The notes under the pieces were generated by a model. It was not told where the DNA came from and ran no database searches. It saw nothing but the letters and a program-made list of their open reading frames with translations. Below are positions 9,301-20,099 of a stretch of DNA of 64,000 nt, in pieces (position 1 is the stretch's first letter; every line of letters starts with the position of its first letter). Position numbers and translations under genes: made by a program. Origin of the DNA: Aricia agestis (lineage: Eukaryota; Arthropoda; Insecta; Lepidoptera; Lycaenidae); NCBI RefSeq assembly GCF_905147365.1, contig NC_056428.1:23156001-23220000 (forward strand), in the 5' to 3' direction.

Positions 9301-9895
9301 GGCGCTTTTCTCATATGATTCTCATACAAGTCACTGTACTTTTTTTGCAATTGTTTATATTTTTAGCACAATAAAAAGTAATGAGCCAAAATATTATTGA
9401 TTGTGGACTTCATAATATTTACGCAGGCTTTTTCCGCGGAAAATCAGTACCTACTTATCGAAAGCTATATTTACTTAAATATACACGATCATGAAAATAT
9501 TATATTCTTTTAAATTCATTGAATATGATTTTTACTTTGTATTTATTTATTTGTAAGATCATCTTCTTAGTTATTACTTATTACTAAAAACAGGTTGTTT
9601 ACCTAATTAAACATTATAGAGCACAAACTAATTCCAAAGCAATCATGTTCATGAAGTCTTCGAAATCCATGATGATGGAGATCGAATCATCCGTGTAAAA
9701 GTAACACCACAGACCAGAGTAGGTAATCGACTGTACGACGTGAAAGTGCAGCTATGTATTGAATAATATAAACAAATATATTTTCAGCAACTTTTCAACC
9801 AACATGCAAAATAAAAATGGAAAATGCAGATGTATTTCATTATCAAAGAAATTTTTCTTTGATTTTTATGATTAATAATATGTAATATAATAAAT

Positions 9896-10320
9896 TTACT
9901 AGATGACGCCCGCAACTCCGTTGTGCCATAACTCTTGCACAACGGAGTAACCGCGCGGGATTCGGGAACCGTACATTTTCCCGAGACAAAAAGTATCGTA
10001 TGTCCAGTGGCGTAAATATAGGGCTGGCAAAATGCCACGGGCCCCGACCCAAATGGGCAAAAATTTTTAAGTACATAATATTGTTTATTATAAACGTGAC
10101 GATTTTTACTGATAGAGCCCCATCAATTTGCCCCGGACTATAAGGTTACGCCACGGGCCCCGGACTATAAGGTTACGCCACTATGTCCTTTTTCGGGACT
10201 CTTAAGAATATATCATGGAGTTATCCATGCCAAATTTCAGCAAAATCTATTCAGCAGTTTAGGTGTTAAGAGGTAACAGACAGACACACTTTCGCACTTT
10301 TAATATTATAAGTAAATTAG
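9896..10320 (+). repeat. 'GATGACGCCCGC' repeat interrupted by a nested MITE
   Basis: The outer repeat starts CTAGATGACGCCCGCAACTCC and ends with the GTAACAGACAGACACACTTTCGC / TAATATTATAAGT tail. At 10,013 it is broken by an element with ends AGTGGCGTAA and TTACGCCACT, flanked on both sides by ATGTCC. After it (10,183) the outer repeat resumes. Within the insert, 'gccccggactataaggttacgcca' occurs twice in tandem (10,130 and 10,158). Confidence 0.7.
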
Positions 10321-10793
10321 TAATATCAGTAATTAGTATATTAGTATGATAATAATATTATAAATGCGAAAGTGATTATTGAAGGAATTAGTAATAAATA
10401 TTGAACCGATAATAATTTTATTTATATCGTTTTTTCAATTACAATATATTATTATACATAAAACAATGATATTAAAAATAACTTGCACGTGATATTTTAT
10501 AAATATTCATGCGAGATTTAGATTTATGCATGATTAATAATCGGCATGTTGATTTCGATACTTTTCCCAATTCCGTCTCAGAAACGAATAAAACGTTAAT
10601 TCACGAATCCGAGTTTTTGAATTTTTGCACCCTACAACACAATTACAGTACCTCGTACCGCCCATATTTTCCTTATTCAGTGCACTTTTTAACGTTTTCA
10701 ACGTGTTTTCATTTTTAAACTAGTAAACCGTATTTCACAGCTGATCGCACTCTGACACCCACGTGTTGCCTGAATCTGCCACTGGCCGCGCCA
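10321..10793. other. AT-rich DNA, nothing recognised
   Basis: No exon, inverted repeat or known repeat end is visible on either strand. A short open frame at 10,509-10,718 has no family resemblance. Confidence 0.4.
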
Positions 10794-11135
10794 CTAGAGA
10801 TATCCAAGAGGCCTATAACGTAATGTGAGCGCAAGTTTTAATCTTGGAGATAATGCCTCACGAAATTGAGTGTCTTTTTTCTGAAGTCGTGTTTCTATTT
10901 TATTTAATAAATCTTCAAATAAGTCATTAGATAATTTAAAAAAATTATCATGATCTTCTACTGTATCACACTCCAAATGCAATTGTAACTCCTTACACAA
11001 TGTTTCTGACGCGCCATGCCTGTTTCTATTTCTCAGTAAAATTCGCACCCAAAATCTTTTTCTCTTCTCCTTCAGTGACGCCGTAACATCAATTGTTGTT
11101 CCATGGCAAGAACGTCTGTAACTGGCGACGAACAC
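10794..11135 (-). pseudogene. PIF/Harbinger transposase N-terminal fragment
   Basis: A 113-codon minus-strand frame contains the N-terminal signature of Harbinger nucleases: RFWVRILLRNRNRHGASETL, then a DNFFKLSNDLFEDLLNKIE helix region and KKDTQFREALSPRLKLALTL. In the family this is followed by LATG and the DDE catalytic core. Here the frame ends RYRPLGYL and a stop, so all catalytic residues are missing. The 5' flank (11,150-11,429) holds GC-rich tandem repeats and a terminal repeat matching the small MITEs of the area. It is a 5' remnant of an autonomous element. Confidence 0.88.
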
Positions 11136-11149
11136 AGAGGTTCTCCCCA

Positions 11150-11429
11150 GCCCTGCGGGCCCTATCGACTAATGAAAACGGTTCCCCGAATGCGGGCCCT
11201 GTGGCACGCGTTCCAGAAATCTCCCGCACCCCGCATGCGGGCCCTATCGACTAATGAAAACGGTTTCCCAAATGCGGGCCCTGTGGCATGCATTTCAGAA
11301 ATCTCCCGCACCCCGCATGCGGGCCCTATCGACCAATGAAAATGAGCCATAATGTCTAATGTGAGCTATTCCTATCTCTAGTAGGGCAAAACCAGAGATA
11401 GATCAAATATTGGGAACGGCCGTTAAACA
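11150..11429 (-). repeat. Harbinger 5' terminal region with 80-bp tandem repeats
   Basis: About 2.3 units of an approximately 83-bp repeat (containing GCGGGCCCTATCGACTAATG and CAGAAATCTCCCGCACCCCG) run from 11,152 to 11,345. A terminal sequence follows: on the minus strand CGGCCGTTCCCAATATTTG, flanked outside by TTA. The arrangement terminus, sub-terminal repeats, transposase start fits the left end of a Harbinger element on the minus strand. Confidence 0.75.
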
Positions 11430-11479
11430 ATAGTTCATCATCATCAGCTGATTATTGGAAAATTTGCATTTATGTTAAA

Positions 11480-11680
11480 CTAGATGATGCCCGCAACTCC
11501 GTCGCGCAAAAATTCGCTTATCGCGCGGGAACCGCACATTTTCCCGGGATTAAAAGTATTATATGTCGTTTGCCGGGATTCAAAGTATTTTCATACCAAA
11601 TTTCAGCAAAATCGTTTCTCAGGTTTGGGCGTGAAGAAGTAACAGACAGACACATTTTCGAATTAATAATATTAAGTATA
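11480..11680 (+). repeat. 'GATGATGCCCGC' dispersed repeat
   Basis: It begins ACTAGATGATGCCCGCAACTCC, includes CGCGCGGGAACCGCACATTTTC and 'tttcagcaaaatcgtttctcagg', and ends GTAACAGACAGACACATTTTCG. It is the same family as 9,896-10,320 and 60,790-60,995. Confidence 0.7.
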
Positions 11681-12039
11681 GATAAATAAAAACATTTTCA
11701 TTAAACATACGAGGTACAAAACATAGTTAGAGTTCATGGGTTCACTTATTCTAATTAATGAAATTATGCAACGTCTAGACTCACTCTAGTCATTAGTGAT
11801 TTGGTCGGCTTAAGATTTTGTATTCTAGTTCCAGAAACTTATTAGAGTTTTGAGTAGGGGGTTGTCTATATTTTTTTAACTTTATTCCAGAGATATGCGA
11901 ACACAAACATAAAAATATACATAGCATACTTTTGGGAACATTTGTTCAGACTTCAGACACGAAAACAGACTAAAATAGGCCTTTACATCCGTTATGCATG
12001 ATTTATACAGAACTTTTCAGAGCGAAGTAACCACTCCTC

Positions 12040-12300
12040 AAATACTGTAGTGCCTGGGACAAGATTTTTAAATGTCCGTATGGTTGCCCAAGCGCATCGG
12101 CATTCTTGCGTCATAGTCGGCCTAGTCCAGAGAAAAGAACTAGTCAATACGTCTGGGACCAACTATGTGCGGGTTTCCTCACGATGTTTTCCTTCACCGT
12201 ACGAGCGTCCGTATTATGTACTTGAGATCAGAAAATGTCTCATAGGTACACGCCTCCACCCGGGTTCGAAGCAGGTTCGAACCCGGGAAATAGACTAACA
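12040..12300 (+). repeat. lepidopteran SINE-like repeat with duplicated GGTTCGAACCC box
   Basis: This contains GGTTTCCTCACGATGTTTTC followed by CTTCACCG, a phrase I associate with very common lepidopteran repeats. Near 12,258-12,288, ACCCGGGTTCGAA and GGTTCGAACCCGG form an inverted pair of tRNA-like B boxes. Confidence 0.6.
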
Positions 12301-13907
12301 TATACAAAAACTGGCCATTTCTGAAAATATTACACACATACGGGTCGAACTTATAGCCTTCTTTTTTTGAATTCGGTTGAAAAACTCTCACCAAACACTC
12401 AAACAGAGACCAAGTCCACTCCCCCTAAATATACGATAGACCGGCTTACAAGGGTATAATGTCTAATACCCTTGTGGGCCAGTCTATCGTATCTATATTG
12501 AAGAGTTTACCCATAAATACAGATAAGGATATATCCTAATACCCTTGTGAACCAATATGTTTTGAGAAACCAATTATTGCTGGGAAACCAAATACATTTG
12601 ATTTCCCAGCAACGGCTGCATAAGGATATCGAGTGCAGCCGTTGCCGTTCAAACAGCAAAGCTCGGTCTTTCAGGTACTCTATTGATGCCTTTCCACGTA
12701 AGTATATTATATTGCCTGTAATCCTATTAGTTCAATTAGATTGCTCATTATACGACATTTATACTAAGCGGCTTAAAGATTTATTAATTTAATATTAGCT
12801 TCACATTGAAATGAATTTAAATATATTTATTGCGAGCATGTAGTGCATAAAATAGGACTTTAAATTATAATAAAATATGATTCTTTACATTCTGCCATCC
12901 AGGTGGCCTGCAAAAGTTATATTTTACTTAAAATTAAAATGAAAAAATTAGCTTGTTAGTAATAAAAAAGAAGTTCTAGGTCTCCCTGACTATAAGACGT
13001 TGTAACACAAGTCCTTCAGGTACCTACCTAGCACGTGGCCAGACTGAAGTGGTGAGAAGCGTCCATAGATATTATTACCATAGATTTTAATGCGCTATTA
13101 CTTAAGTCTTAAGGTGACACCTTGACAATTTGGCTGCAGCGACATCGATTTTTAAAGATTTTAATTTACTCAAAATTATTACTAAAGCTAAGAAATTAAA
13201 GTTCATTGTCACTGTTCATCATGTCTTTATCTTTGAATTACTTACCCATAGGATAATACGATTGGTCAACTTTTATAACACAGAATCATTAATCAAAAAG
13301 ACCTCTATAAATTTCTAATTTTAAGGATTCTAATTTTGCCAACAGAGAGTGATTTAAGCTTCCAAAATTTGTACATAGATTTTATGAAACATTTGGTAAA
13401 CATGGTTTTTAAATTACCTACGTGAAAAAAACCTTTTGTCGCTTACGCCCTTTCCATTTCTTGCTCTTCCTTTTCTTGTCAACAAAAAACAAAAAGAAAA
13501 CAAGCGATCTAAAACATATATCCAAAACGATTTTTTACTTTAACGCGGCGTCACCTCACTATCAAATTGTCTAAAGGCAATGACCTGTAATTTGGACTAA
13601 TTGACCAATTTAGGCATTCAGGCACCAATTCCTTTGTCTGTTATCACAATATTGTAAAAATACGTTTACTTTATTAGTCTTAACCAAACACAGACGTACT
13701 CTATAATTCCTACTAATACTAGTGGTTTGTCACTGTTTACTGTATTTAGAATATTTTTGTTTACACAAAAAATATATGACTCTACAATCTACGTGTTATC
13801 TATCAAATACAACTTCCAAGGCAAAACGGACCTGATGTCGACGCATTTAAATTCTGTATCCCACCAAAAACATAAACGTAAAAAAGAAGAGCCAAGTTTA
13901 GTCCAAA
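12301..13907. other. intronic DNA with two small palindromes
   Basis: An inverted pair (ATACGATAGACCGGCTTACA ... GGGCCAGTCTATCGTAT) spans 12,432-12,496. A second hairpin (GCAACGGCTGCA / TGCAGCCGTTGC) lies at 12,608-12,648. The rest, including open frames at 12,547 and 13,130, shows no family resemblance. Confidence 0.45.
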
Positions 13908-14281
13908 CGTGGGAGAGCTATGCTTCGGCACGAATGGGCCGGCTCGACCGGAGAAATACCACGTTCTCACAGAAAACCGGCGTGAAACAGCGCTTGCGCT
14001 GTGTTTCGCCGAGTGAGTGAGTTTACCGGAGGCCCAATCCCCTACCCTATTCCCTTCCCTACCCTCCCCTATTCCCTTCCCTACCCTCCCCTATTCCCTT
14101 TTCTTTCCTACCCTCCCCAATAGGGGAGAGAGGGAATAGGGTAATATACCCTATTCCCTCTTAAAAGGCTGGCAACGCACCTGCAGCTCTTCTGATGCTA
14201 CGAGTGTCCATGGGCGACGGAAGTTGCTTTCCATCAGGTGACCCGTTTGCTCGTTTGCCCCCTTATTTCATAAAAAAAAAA
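13908..14281 (+). mobile_element. SINE-like element with internal minisatellite (copy 2)
   Basis: Full-length copy: 5' CGTGGGAGAGC, GAAAACCGGCGTGAAACAGC, the polypyrimidine array from about 14,030 to 14,160, then TTAAAAGGCTGGCAACGCACC and the tail CCCCCTTATTTCATAAAA. It is antisense to the channel gene. A long open frame (14,195-14,830) starts inside it but is only repeat text. Confidence 0.78.
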
Positions 14282-14830
14282 TACATTATGTTTGTCTATG
14301 GTCTTCGTTGTAAAAAGAATGGAGATCTAAATGAGTGCCAAGTTTATGGAAAATCGAAATATTATGTAATAAAGGAACCAAATAACATTGCGAACAAAGT
14401 CCTTCGAATTTGTGAAGCTCTACATGGAGCTATACTCACTCTCACTCACTCACTCATAATGTGTAAAAATATCAACAAAAAAAGAATTTTGAAAATCGGA
14501 CCACAAGCGGTTGAGTTATCGTTGAACATACAAAAAAAAAACAAGATAAATACAGTCGAACGCATTACCTCCTCCTTTTTGGAAGTCAGTCAAAAAGTAT
14601 CATATTATAATAATAATATTATGTCCTTTCCCAGGAAATTATATCATGATACTTTTTATCCCGGAAAAAATAATCCGGAAAAAACGGATAGGTATACTTT
14701 AACCCCATGGCTCAAAGTATATCTGTACCAAATTTCAGCAATATTGGTTAAGCGGTTTGGGCGTGAAGAAATTACAGACAGACAGACAGACATTTTTAAA
14801 CATTATTCTAAGTATATAAGGAACTACTGA
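14282..14830 (+). repeat. chain of dispersed repeats
   Basis: About 14,495-14,595 carries 'aaaatcggacca.aagcggttgagttatcgttgaacata' followed by a TCCTCCTTTTTGGAAGTC end, a family also present at 52,440-52,555. About 14,640-14,820 is a GGATAAAAAGTATC-like repeat with a CAGACAGACAGACA tail. Confidence 0.6.
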
Positions 14831-14954
14831 GAACCTAAGGTTTCATCCATATTGTGATAGTAAGTTGTCTTATCGCTCTGGGATCTGGGTCTAACAGTTG
14901 TGCAGGTAGGCACTTGACTAGGTATATGACCAAAAATACTCATACATAACATAT

Positions 14955-15216
14955 ACAGAGTGTAACAAAAATAAGTGATAATACTTAAGGGTGTGTACGT
15001 GTTCCTTGTAGAGAGTTCACTGTAAAAGTATTAGCTATGAAAGACGAAAAAATTTTTTCACTTTTGTATGGGCAAGGGCCCGAGCGTCACGAGTTTCCCC
15101 ATACAAAAGTGAAAAAAAATTTTGGTCTTTCAGCGCTGCTACTCTCACAGTGAACTCTCTACAAGGAAGACGTACACACCCTAAAGTATTATCACTTATT
15201 TTTGTTACACCCTGTA
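14955..15216. mobile_element. 260-bp fully palindromic MITE (copy 1)
   Basis: Left end CAGAGTGTAACAAAAATAAG, right end CTTATTTTTGTTACACCCTG, both next to TA, as in Tc1/mariner-type target sites. Almost the whole length is self-complementary around a GGGCAAGGGCCCGAGCGTCA core. Copies 2 and 3 are at 36,078 and 38,982; diverged relatives are at 7,130, 25,105 and 44,628. Confidence 0.88.
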
Positions 15217-15675
15217 TACTTTAATAATTTTCACTACATGTTAGAAAGGGGAGGTACAGTCTGGATATGGACAGACAGACAGACGGACAGGCTGAAATAT
15301 CTTTGTTATCGGGTCCCGTTTTTACCCTTTGGGTAAGGAAACAGGCGAAAACTATCCATCTTTGTTATTATACTATGCAGTATGCTGACACGGACAAAGT
15401 CGCGGGCAACAGCTGATAGAAAATAAATTCTTGCAACATCGTATTGTTTTCTAAGGTGTTATATTAATTTATAAAATAAAAATAACGCCTTTGAAAAAAA
15501 ATAGCAACAAAGTTATTTTTAAAACGTGTGATAATAGTTTTGGTCATTGAAAAGTGTCTTACACTACATGATACTAGTTCAGAACAATAATCTACAAATT
15601 ATATATAAATATTAGCCATTTGAAAATAAGTAAAGTAAGACTCATTTTTAGTCAACTTTGTTACCTGGTACCTGA

Positions 15676-15838
15676 CCAGGGGCCTTATTCCCGAAACTGA
15701 TATCGATTTCGATTTTAGATTTTGACACTTTAGACATCTAAAATAGCCCTATTTTAGATGTCTAAAGGATGTCTAAAGTGTCAAAAACCGTTGAAATCGA
15801 AAATCGAAATCGATATCAGTTTCGGGAGTAAGGCACCA
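15676..15838. mobile_element. palindromic MITE, 'TTATTCCCGAAACTG' family
   Basis: The arms start GGGGCCTTATTCCCGAAACT and end, reverse complemented, GTGCCTTACTCCCGAAACTG. Internal ATATCGATTTCGATTTT and ACACTTTAGACATC blocks pair across the centre at about 15,755. Confidence 0.8.
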
Positions 15839-16299
15839 GGTGTCACACCTAGAGCCACACAACTTCGCAGGTATTCTAAGGACACGAGGCACTACCAAGA
15901 ACCTATGATTTCATCCATTTGAAAGTAAGTTATGTCTTATCCTTTTGGGATCCACGTCATTTGGTAGGATTGTGTCAATTCAATCTAATTCGTAAAATAT
16001 GTCGACTGGGTTTGACGTAACAGGACCAAATTACGAAGGTCCGTCAACTGCTATGAACTTATCTGATAGTACATGCGCCAAAACACCCTTTTAGATATAT
16101 TTCCTATAAGTACCAACTGTTTTAGGTAGATAGCTAGATAGTAAGATCTTTATTGCTCACAAATTGGTACTAACTAGTTCGACTAACTTAAAGAACTTAA
16201 GACGTGTCAAGGGACACCCGAATGGAACAAAGTTATTTCTTATGTTCAAAAACCTGTATACATAGTATACACTCAAATTAAAAAATATATATATCTATT

Positions 16300-16500
16300 G
16301 ATGCCCATGAATACTATCAACGCGTCGCTGTTTATTAAAAAAAAACGCCATCTAGTTGACGCACAGGAATACTTACTATCAACGCCCTCTGTCCCTAACA
16401 TGCAGGCACTAATAAAAAAGTGTCGAGGTCAAATCCAGGTTAAATATCGTTCTATCTAGCCTTTAGATTTACGCCGAATACGCGATAAAGAACTTCGTTC
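16300..16500 (+). repeat. dispersed repeat shared with 61,130-61,265
   Basis: Shared phrases are CGCCATCTAGTTGACGC / CGCTATCTAGTTGACGC, GGAATAC...CTATCAA, AAAAGTGTCG, TCTAGCC, and GGAACTTCGTTCC / AGAACTTCGTTCC. No coding content. Confidence 0.6.
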
Positions 16501-16504
16501 CAAA

Positions 16505-16775
16505 AATGCGAAAGTATAGACAAACTGTGGACATAAACTAAAGGTGCCGTTCCGATCTTTACCGCGGCCAATCGCGACCGACAAAAATTCAATTAAAATG
16601 CCACTTTATGACAGACTATTGTATATGTCATAGAGTAAGAAATTATTTGAATTTTTAGGACTATAGTTTGTCATAAAGTGGCATTTTAATTGAATTTTCG
16701 GGAACGAAAAAAGATCGGAACGCTACCTTAAGTTTATCTCCACAGTTTGTCCATACTTTCGCATTTCTACTGGTG
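16505..16775. mobile_element. palindromic MITE, 'ATGCGAAAGTATAGACAAAC' family
   Basis: The left arm (ATGCGAAAGTATAGACAAAC, then TAAACT..AAGGTGCCGTTCCG and AAATTCAATTAAAATGCCAC) pairs with the right arm ending GTTTGTCCATACTTTCGCAT. The centre is near 16,635. Confidence 0.8.
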
Positions 16776-17020
16776 GCCGTGCTAGATCTACTGGTGTATA
16801 AAACATTTTCCCCCCACCACTCTAAGGGGACCATACGCTGCATCTGCGCCCCCGTCATGAATTTTCCAATACTCCAATTCCCCGTTGCGGAGAAATTCGT
16901 TTGTCGTGCGGACTCAAAAATATATCTTCATACCAAATAGCATAATATGTAAACTCGTTCAGTCATTTAAGCGTGAAGAAGAAGCAGACAGACACTTTTG
17001 CATTTGTAATATTAGTATCA

Positions 17021-17338
17021 AAAAGTTAATATACCTAGCGGAGTACAGCAACAATCTCGAGCTGTCAAACGAAACCAAAAATTGATTTACGTCTGTGTGT
17101 AAAAATTTGTTTACGTATACACTTACACTAGCATTTTTCTAAGAGATTGCCGAACGTGAAGAGAACGTGCCGATAAGTGCCGACTGGACGTCAAACAGAT
17201 GAAAAAAATTGGTTCTGCTGTCATAATTATAATATTATATCAGACGTCTCTTTGTACCACGCAGTAGTGTTACTGATATTGACATCTCGTTTGCTCATGC
17301 CTTTGTTTCTCTATTCCGCTAGGTATATTAAATACTTT
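17021..17338. mobile_element. MITE, 'AAAGTTAATATACCTAGCGGA' family (copy 1)
   Basis: Inverted ends read AAGTTAATATACCTAGCGGA and TCCGCTAGGTATATTAAATA. The second copy, inverted, is at 28,901-29,205 and shares GAACCAATTTTTTTCATCTG-like and TTGACGTCC/AGTCGGCACTTATC-like internal text. Confidence 0.8.
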
Positions 17339-17359
17339 ATAATTAGTATAGAGTTCAGG

Positions 17360-17765
17360 GCTTCCCAAACTGTGCGTCGCGACGCCCCGGGGCGTCCCAT
17401 TTCAACACAACCAAATCGAGTATAAACACCTCGCCCATTATGTCTTTCATACATCCCGGGCAGTCTAAATCCCCGGTTTCAGAAGCTATGCTCAGAAAAG
17501 CAAGCGCATCCTTCATATTAGCCAGCCTTGCTGGCTTTAATTATAATTAATATCAAATATGTTTATTTTTCTCGATGCTTTAATATCTTTCATAAATATT
17601 TCTTAAATTTTTATGCGTGTGTTTTGATTTGGTCATTATTCCCAATAACAATATAATGTCCAAATAGTGTTTTATGATAATTGATAACCTATGTTGGGTA
17701 GGCTAGTTCTAAAATTAGAAAGTATTCTTAGGGCCTGGGTTGAGTTTGGGAAGCCCTGGTATAGA
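17360..17765. mobile_element. hAT-like non-autonomous element
   Basis: The left end reads CAGGGCTTCCCAAACTGTG and the right end, reverse complemented, CCAGGGCTTCCCAAACTCAA. A GCGTCGCGACGCCCCGGGGC palindromic block follows the left end. No transposase frame. Confidence 0.72.
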
Positions 17766-17969
17766 TTTATCTTTTACTAAAGTATCAATAAGGAAAATTT
17801 TGCGTATTTACGAATAATTATCGCATCGAAAACGTCAAACTGACCTCCGATAGCCACGATCAAATACAGAAATATTTGATCGAAGCCGATAGCGTATAGG
17901 GAAAGATATTCTGATAATGGACGTGCGTCAATAATTGTTATATTTAACGAGATCTGCTATATCATGCTA

Positions 17970-18890
17970 CTTGATGTTGCAAATCTCGCGGGAACCGCAC
18001 ATTTTTAACAAGCTTTTATAAACTCGTACTCGTAATAAGAGCCAATGACAATGCAATAATTTGTTAAATTTTTTGGAAAAAAAAAGTTTTCTAATAATTC
18101 TAATACAATATGAAAATAAATAGGGAGTGTTTTTAATATAAGTATTTTTAACTGTTATGATTTTCCACAATTATCAAATATCTGTGGCAAATTTTTGCAT
18201 CAGGTCGATTTAAAAGAAACAAACATTAACATTAACATTTTTCTCTTACAAAAGGTACTTATATACCTACCTACTAGACCTCCCAGCTAGGTTCCCTGCG
18301 ACTGCGAGCGCATAATTTTTATCTTTTTTTTTTTATCGCAAGAAACGGAATTTTCCTTGCGATTACAATTAGTAGTATCTATTCGCGTGGTCTATTTGCG
18401 CAAAATTTTATAAATTATACTCTCCAAAACTTTTGGAGTATTTTCGATGGACCAACAGACAAACATTTTAACCGACTTTTAAGTATTAAAAAACGTTTTA
18501 ATTTAAATAGACTGTTTTGTTATTAAAATCTATACTTACACAAAATAATTAATAAAACTGTAGAAATGAAAATTCTGTACATTAAAGATATTCAAAAAAT
18601 AAAAAGCGGGAGGTGTCACTACATCGCTGAAGAAGCCAAAATTGTGGTTAGTTTTTTTGTCTGTCTGTATGTGTGTTCCAGCATCACACGAAAACTACTG
18701 TACCGATTTGAATGCGGTTTTCGCAGATATCTTGTCTTCTTTCAAATTTACATCTGGTGTATAATTTTTTCCCCCACCCTAAGTTTTATAAGGGGACCAA
18801 AGAGGGGGTAAGATTTTGTATCAAACTTTTTTCTTTAACACAAAAACTGCTGATCCGATTTGAATCCGATTTGAATTTAACATCTTCTAT
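17970..18890. other. intronic DNA with repeat scraps
   Basis: A CTCGCGGGAACCGCACATTTTT scrap of the 'gatgacgcccgc' family lies at 17,985-18,007. A TAATTAATAAAACTGTAG...GTCTGTCTGTATGTGTG scrap lies near 18,550-18,690. No exon signature was found. Confidence 0.4.
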
Positions 18891-19170
18891 ACCAGGGACT
18901 CCCAAGCTGCGCGCCGCGGCGCCCTGGTGCACCGTGAAAATTGAAAGGCAAGAGGGGCGTCGCGTCATGAGTCGATCCTTCATCATTATCCGAAACCACA
19001 ATAATTAATCTTAATTCGAATTAGACAAAGCAGGTAGATAATTAAATATTTGTTTATTATATTTACCTGCTTAACCTAACTATCATCATTAAAGGTGTTT
19101 ATTTGTGTATATTTTTGTAATAGACGTATAACTGCAACGCAGGCTGAAAAAGATTGGGAACCCCTGTATA
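18891..19170. mobile_element. hAT-like non-autonomous element
   Basis: The left end CCAGGGACTCCCAAGCTGCG and the right end, reverse complemented ACAGGGGTTCCCAATC, match hAT-type termini. A GC-rich CGCGCCGCGGCGCCCTGG block follows the left end. Confidence 0.68.
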
Positions 19171-19369
19171 AGCCCCTACTATAAAATAACTTAAGTCCTC
19201 ACTGACTGACTGACTCACCATCGCTGAGCAAAAATTACAGCCACGAAAGGAGGGGCACACTTCGAACCCACTAATGAAGCACTTTGAGACATAATATTAT
19301 ACCAAATGAAAGGGCTCGAAAAGAAGAACATTTATGTTGGGGAGGCCCAACATAAATGTTCAACTTTTC

Positions 19370-19470
19370 GAGCCCTTACTAGACAAACTCACTTACTAGA
19401 CGAAACACGAAACGGTTTTCTGTGAGAGCGCTGTTTCACGACAGTTTTCTGTGTGTCTATGGTCTCTCAT
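19370..19470 (-). repeat. fragment of the SINE-like element
   Basis: This matches the 5' third of the SINE-like family on the minus strand (GAAAAC.G.CGTGAAACAGCG and CGTTTCG..TAGTAAGTGAGTTT text), truncated on both sides. Confidence 0.5.
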
Positions 19471-19689
19471 GGCTAACACGTATTTCTTATTTGTCACAAG
19501 AAGTATTTTATACTATTTTCAATTTTATATCTAGCATAAGAAACGGGGGTATATAATAAATAGGGTTTGTTTTTTTTTTTTGTTGTTTCTCTACTAATAT
19601 TGTGTTACATAGTTGATTTAATTTCAAAGAAACCTTTAAAAAACATCAAAAAAGGTCAGAGTATACGAGTAACTGCTTCGTCATATTAT

Positions 19690-20070
19690 GTGAATACATC
19701 TTGACAAGCAATGATAGAAAAAAGACGCGGGAAATTGAGCGCAGGGCTGTTGCTTCTTCACGACAACGCACCAGTTCTGCGTGAGTTGCCAAGGCTGCTG
19801 TGCGAGATTGCGGGTTTGAAGAAATCAACCATCCTTCCCACAGTCCAGACCGCCCCTAGCAATTATTTTTTGTTTCCAAATTTAAAAAAAGATCTTCGTG
19901 GTTATACGTTTTTCCGAAAGAGCTCAAGGCGGCAAATAGCGCATTTTTCGGACAAGTAAGAATCATGTTTTTAGAGGATATCTAAAAGTTAATTTATAGA
20001 ACTAATAAGTGTATTGACCTTCTAGGTGACTACAGAGAAAAATAAAATTATTTCAGACTTTTCCGCCTTT
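19690..20070 (+). pseudogene. mariner transposase C-terminal remnant
   Basis: Plus-strand translation gives GKLSAGLLLLHDNAPV with the second catalytic Asp in the HDNAP motif. After frameshifts it gives APSNYFLFPNLKKDLRG, where the family has SPDLAPSDYxLFPxLK; the third Asp is replaced by Asn. Near 20,015 it has CIDLLGDYREK-like text ending at the stop before the polyadenylation-like AATAAA. The N-terminal DNA-binding region and first Asp are absent. It is a dead, 5'-truncated mariner unrelated in detail to the copy at 40.7 kb. Confidence 0.85.
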
Positions 20071-20099
20071 TCAATTTTTTCAATTTTCTTTTGATTTAA

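Noticed and set aside
12250..12290. tRNA gene suggested by GGTTCGAACCC boxes
   Set aside because: The boxes are an inverted pair within a common repeat; no acceptor stem, anticodon arm or A box could be built around them.
14195..14830. Longest open frame in the window (211 codons, plus strand)
   Set aside because: It begins inside the SINE-like element and runs through A-rich tails, an AACCGACTTCC-type end and a CAGACAGACA tail. All of it is dispersed-repeat text with no domain signature.
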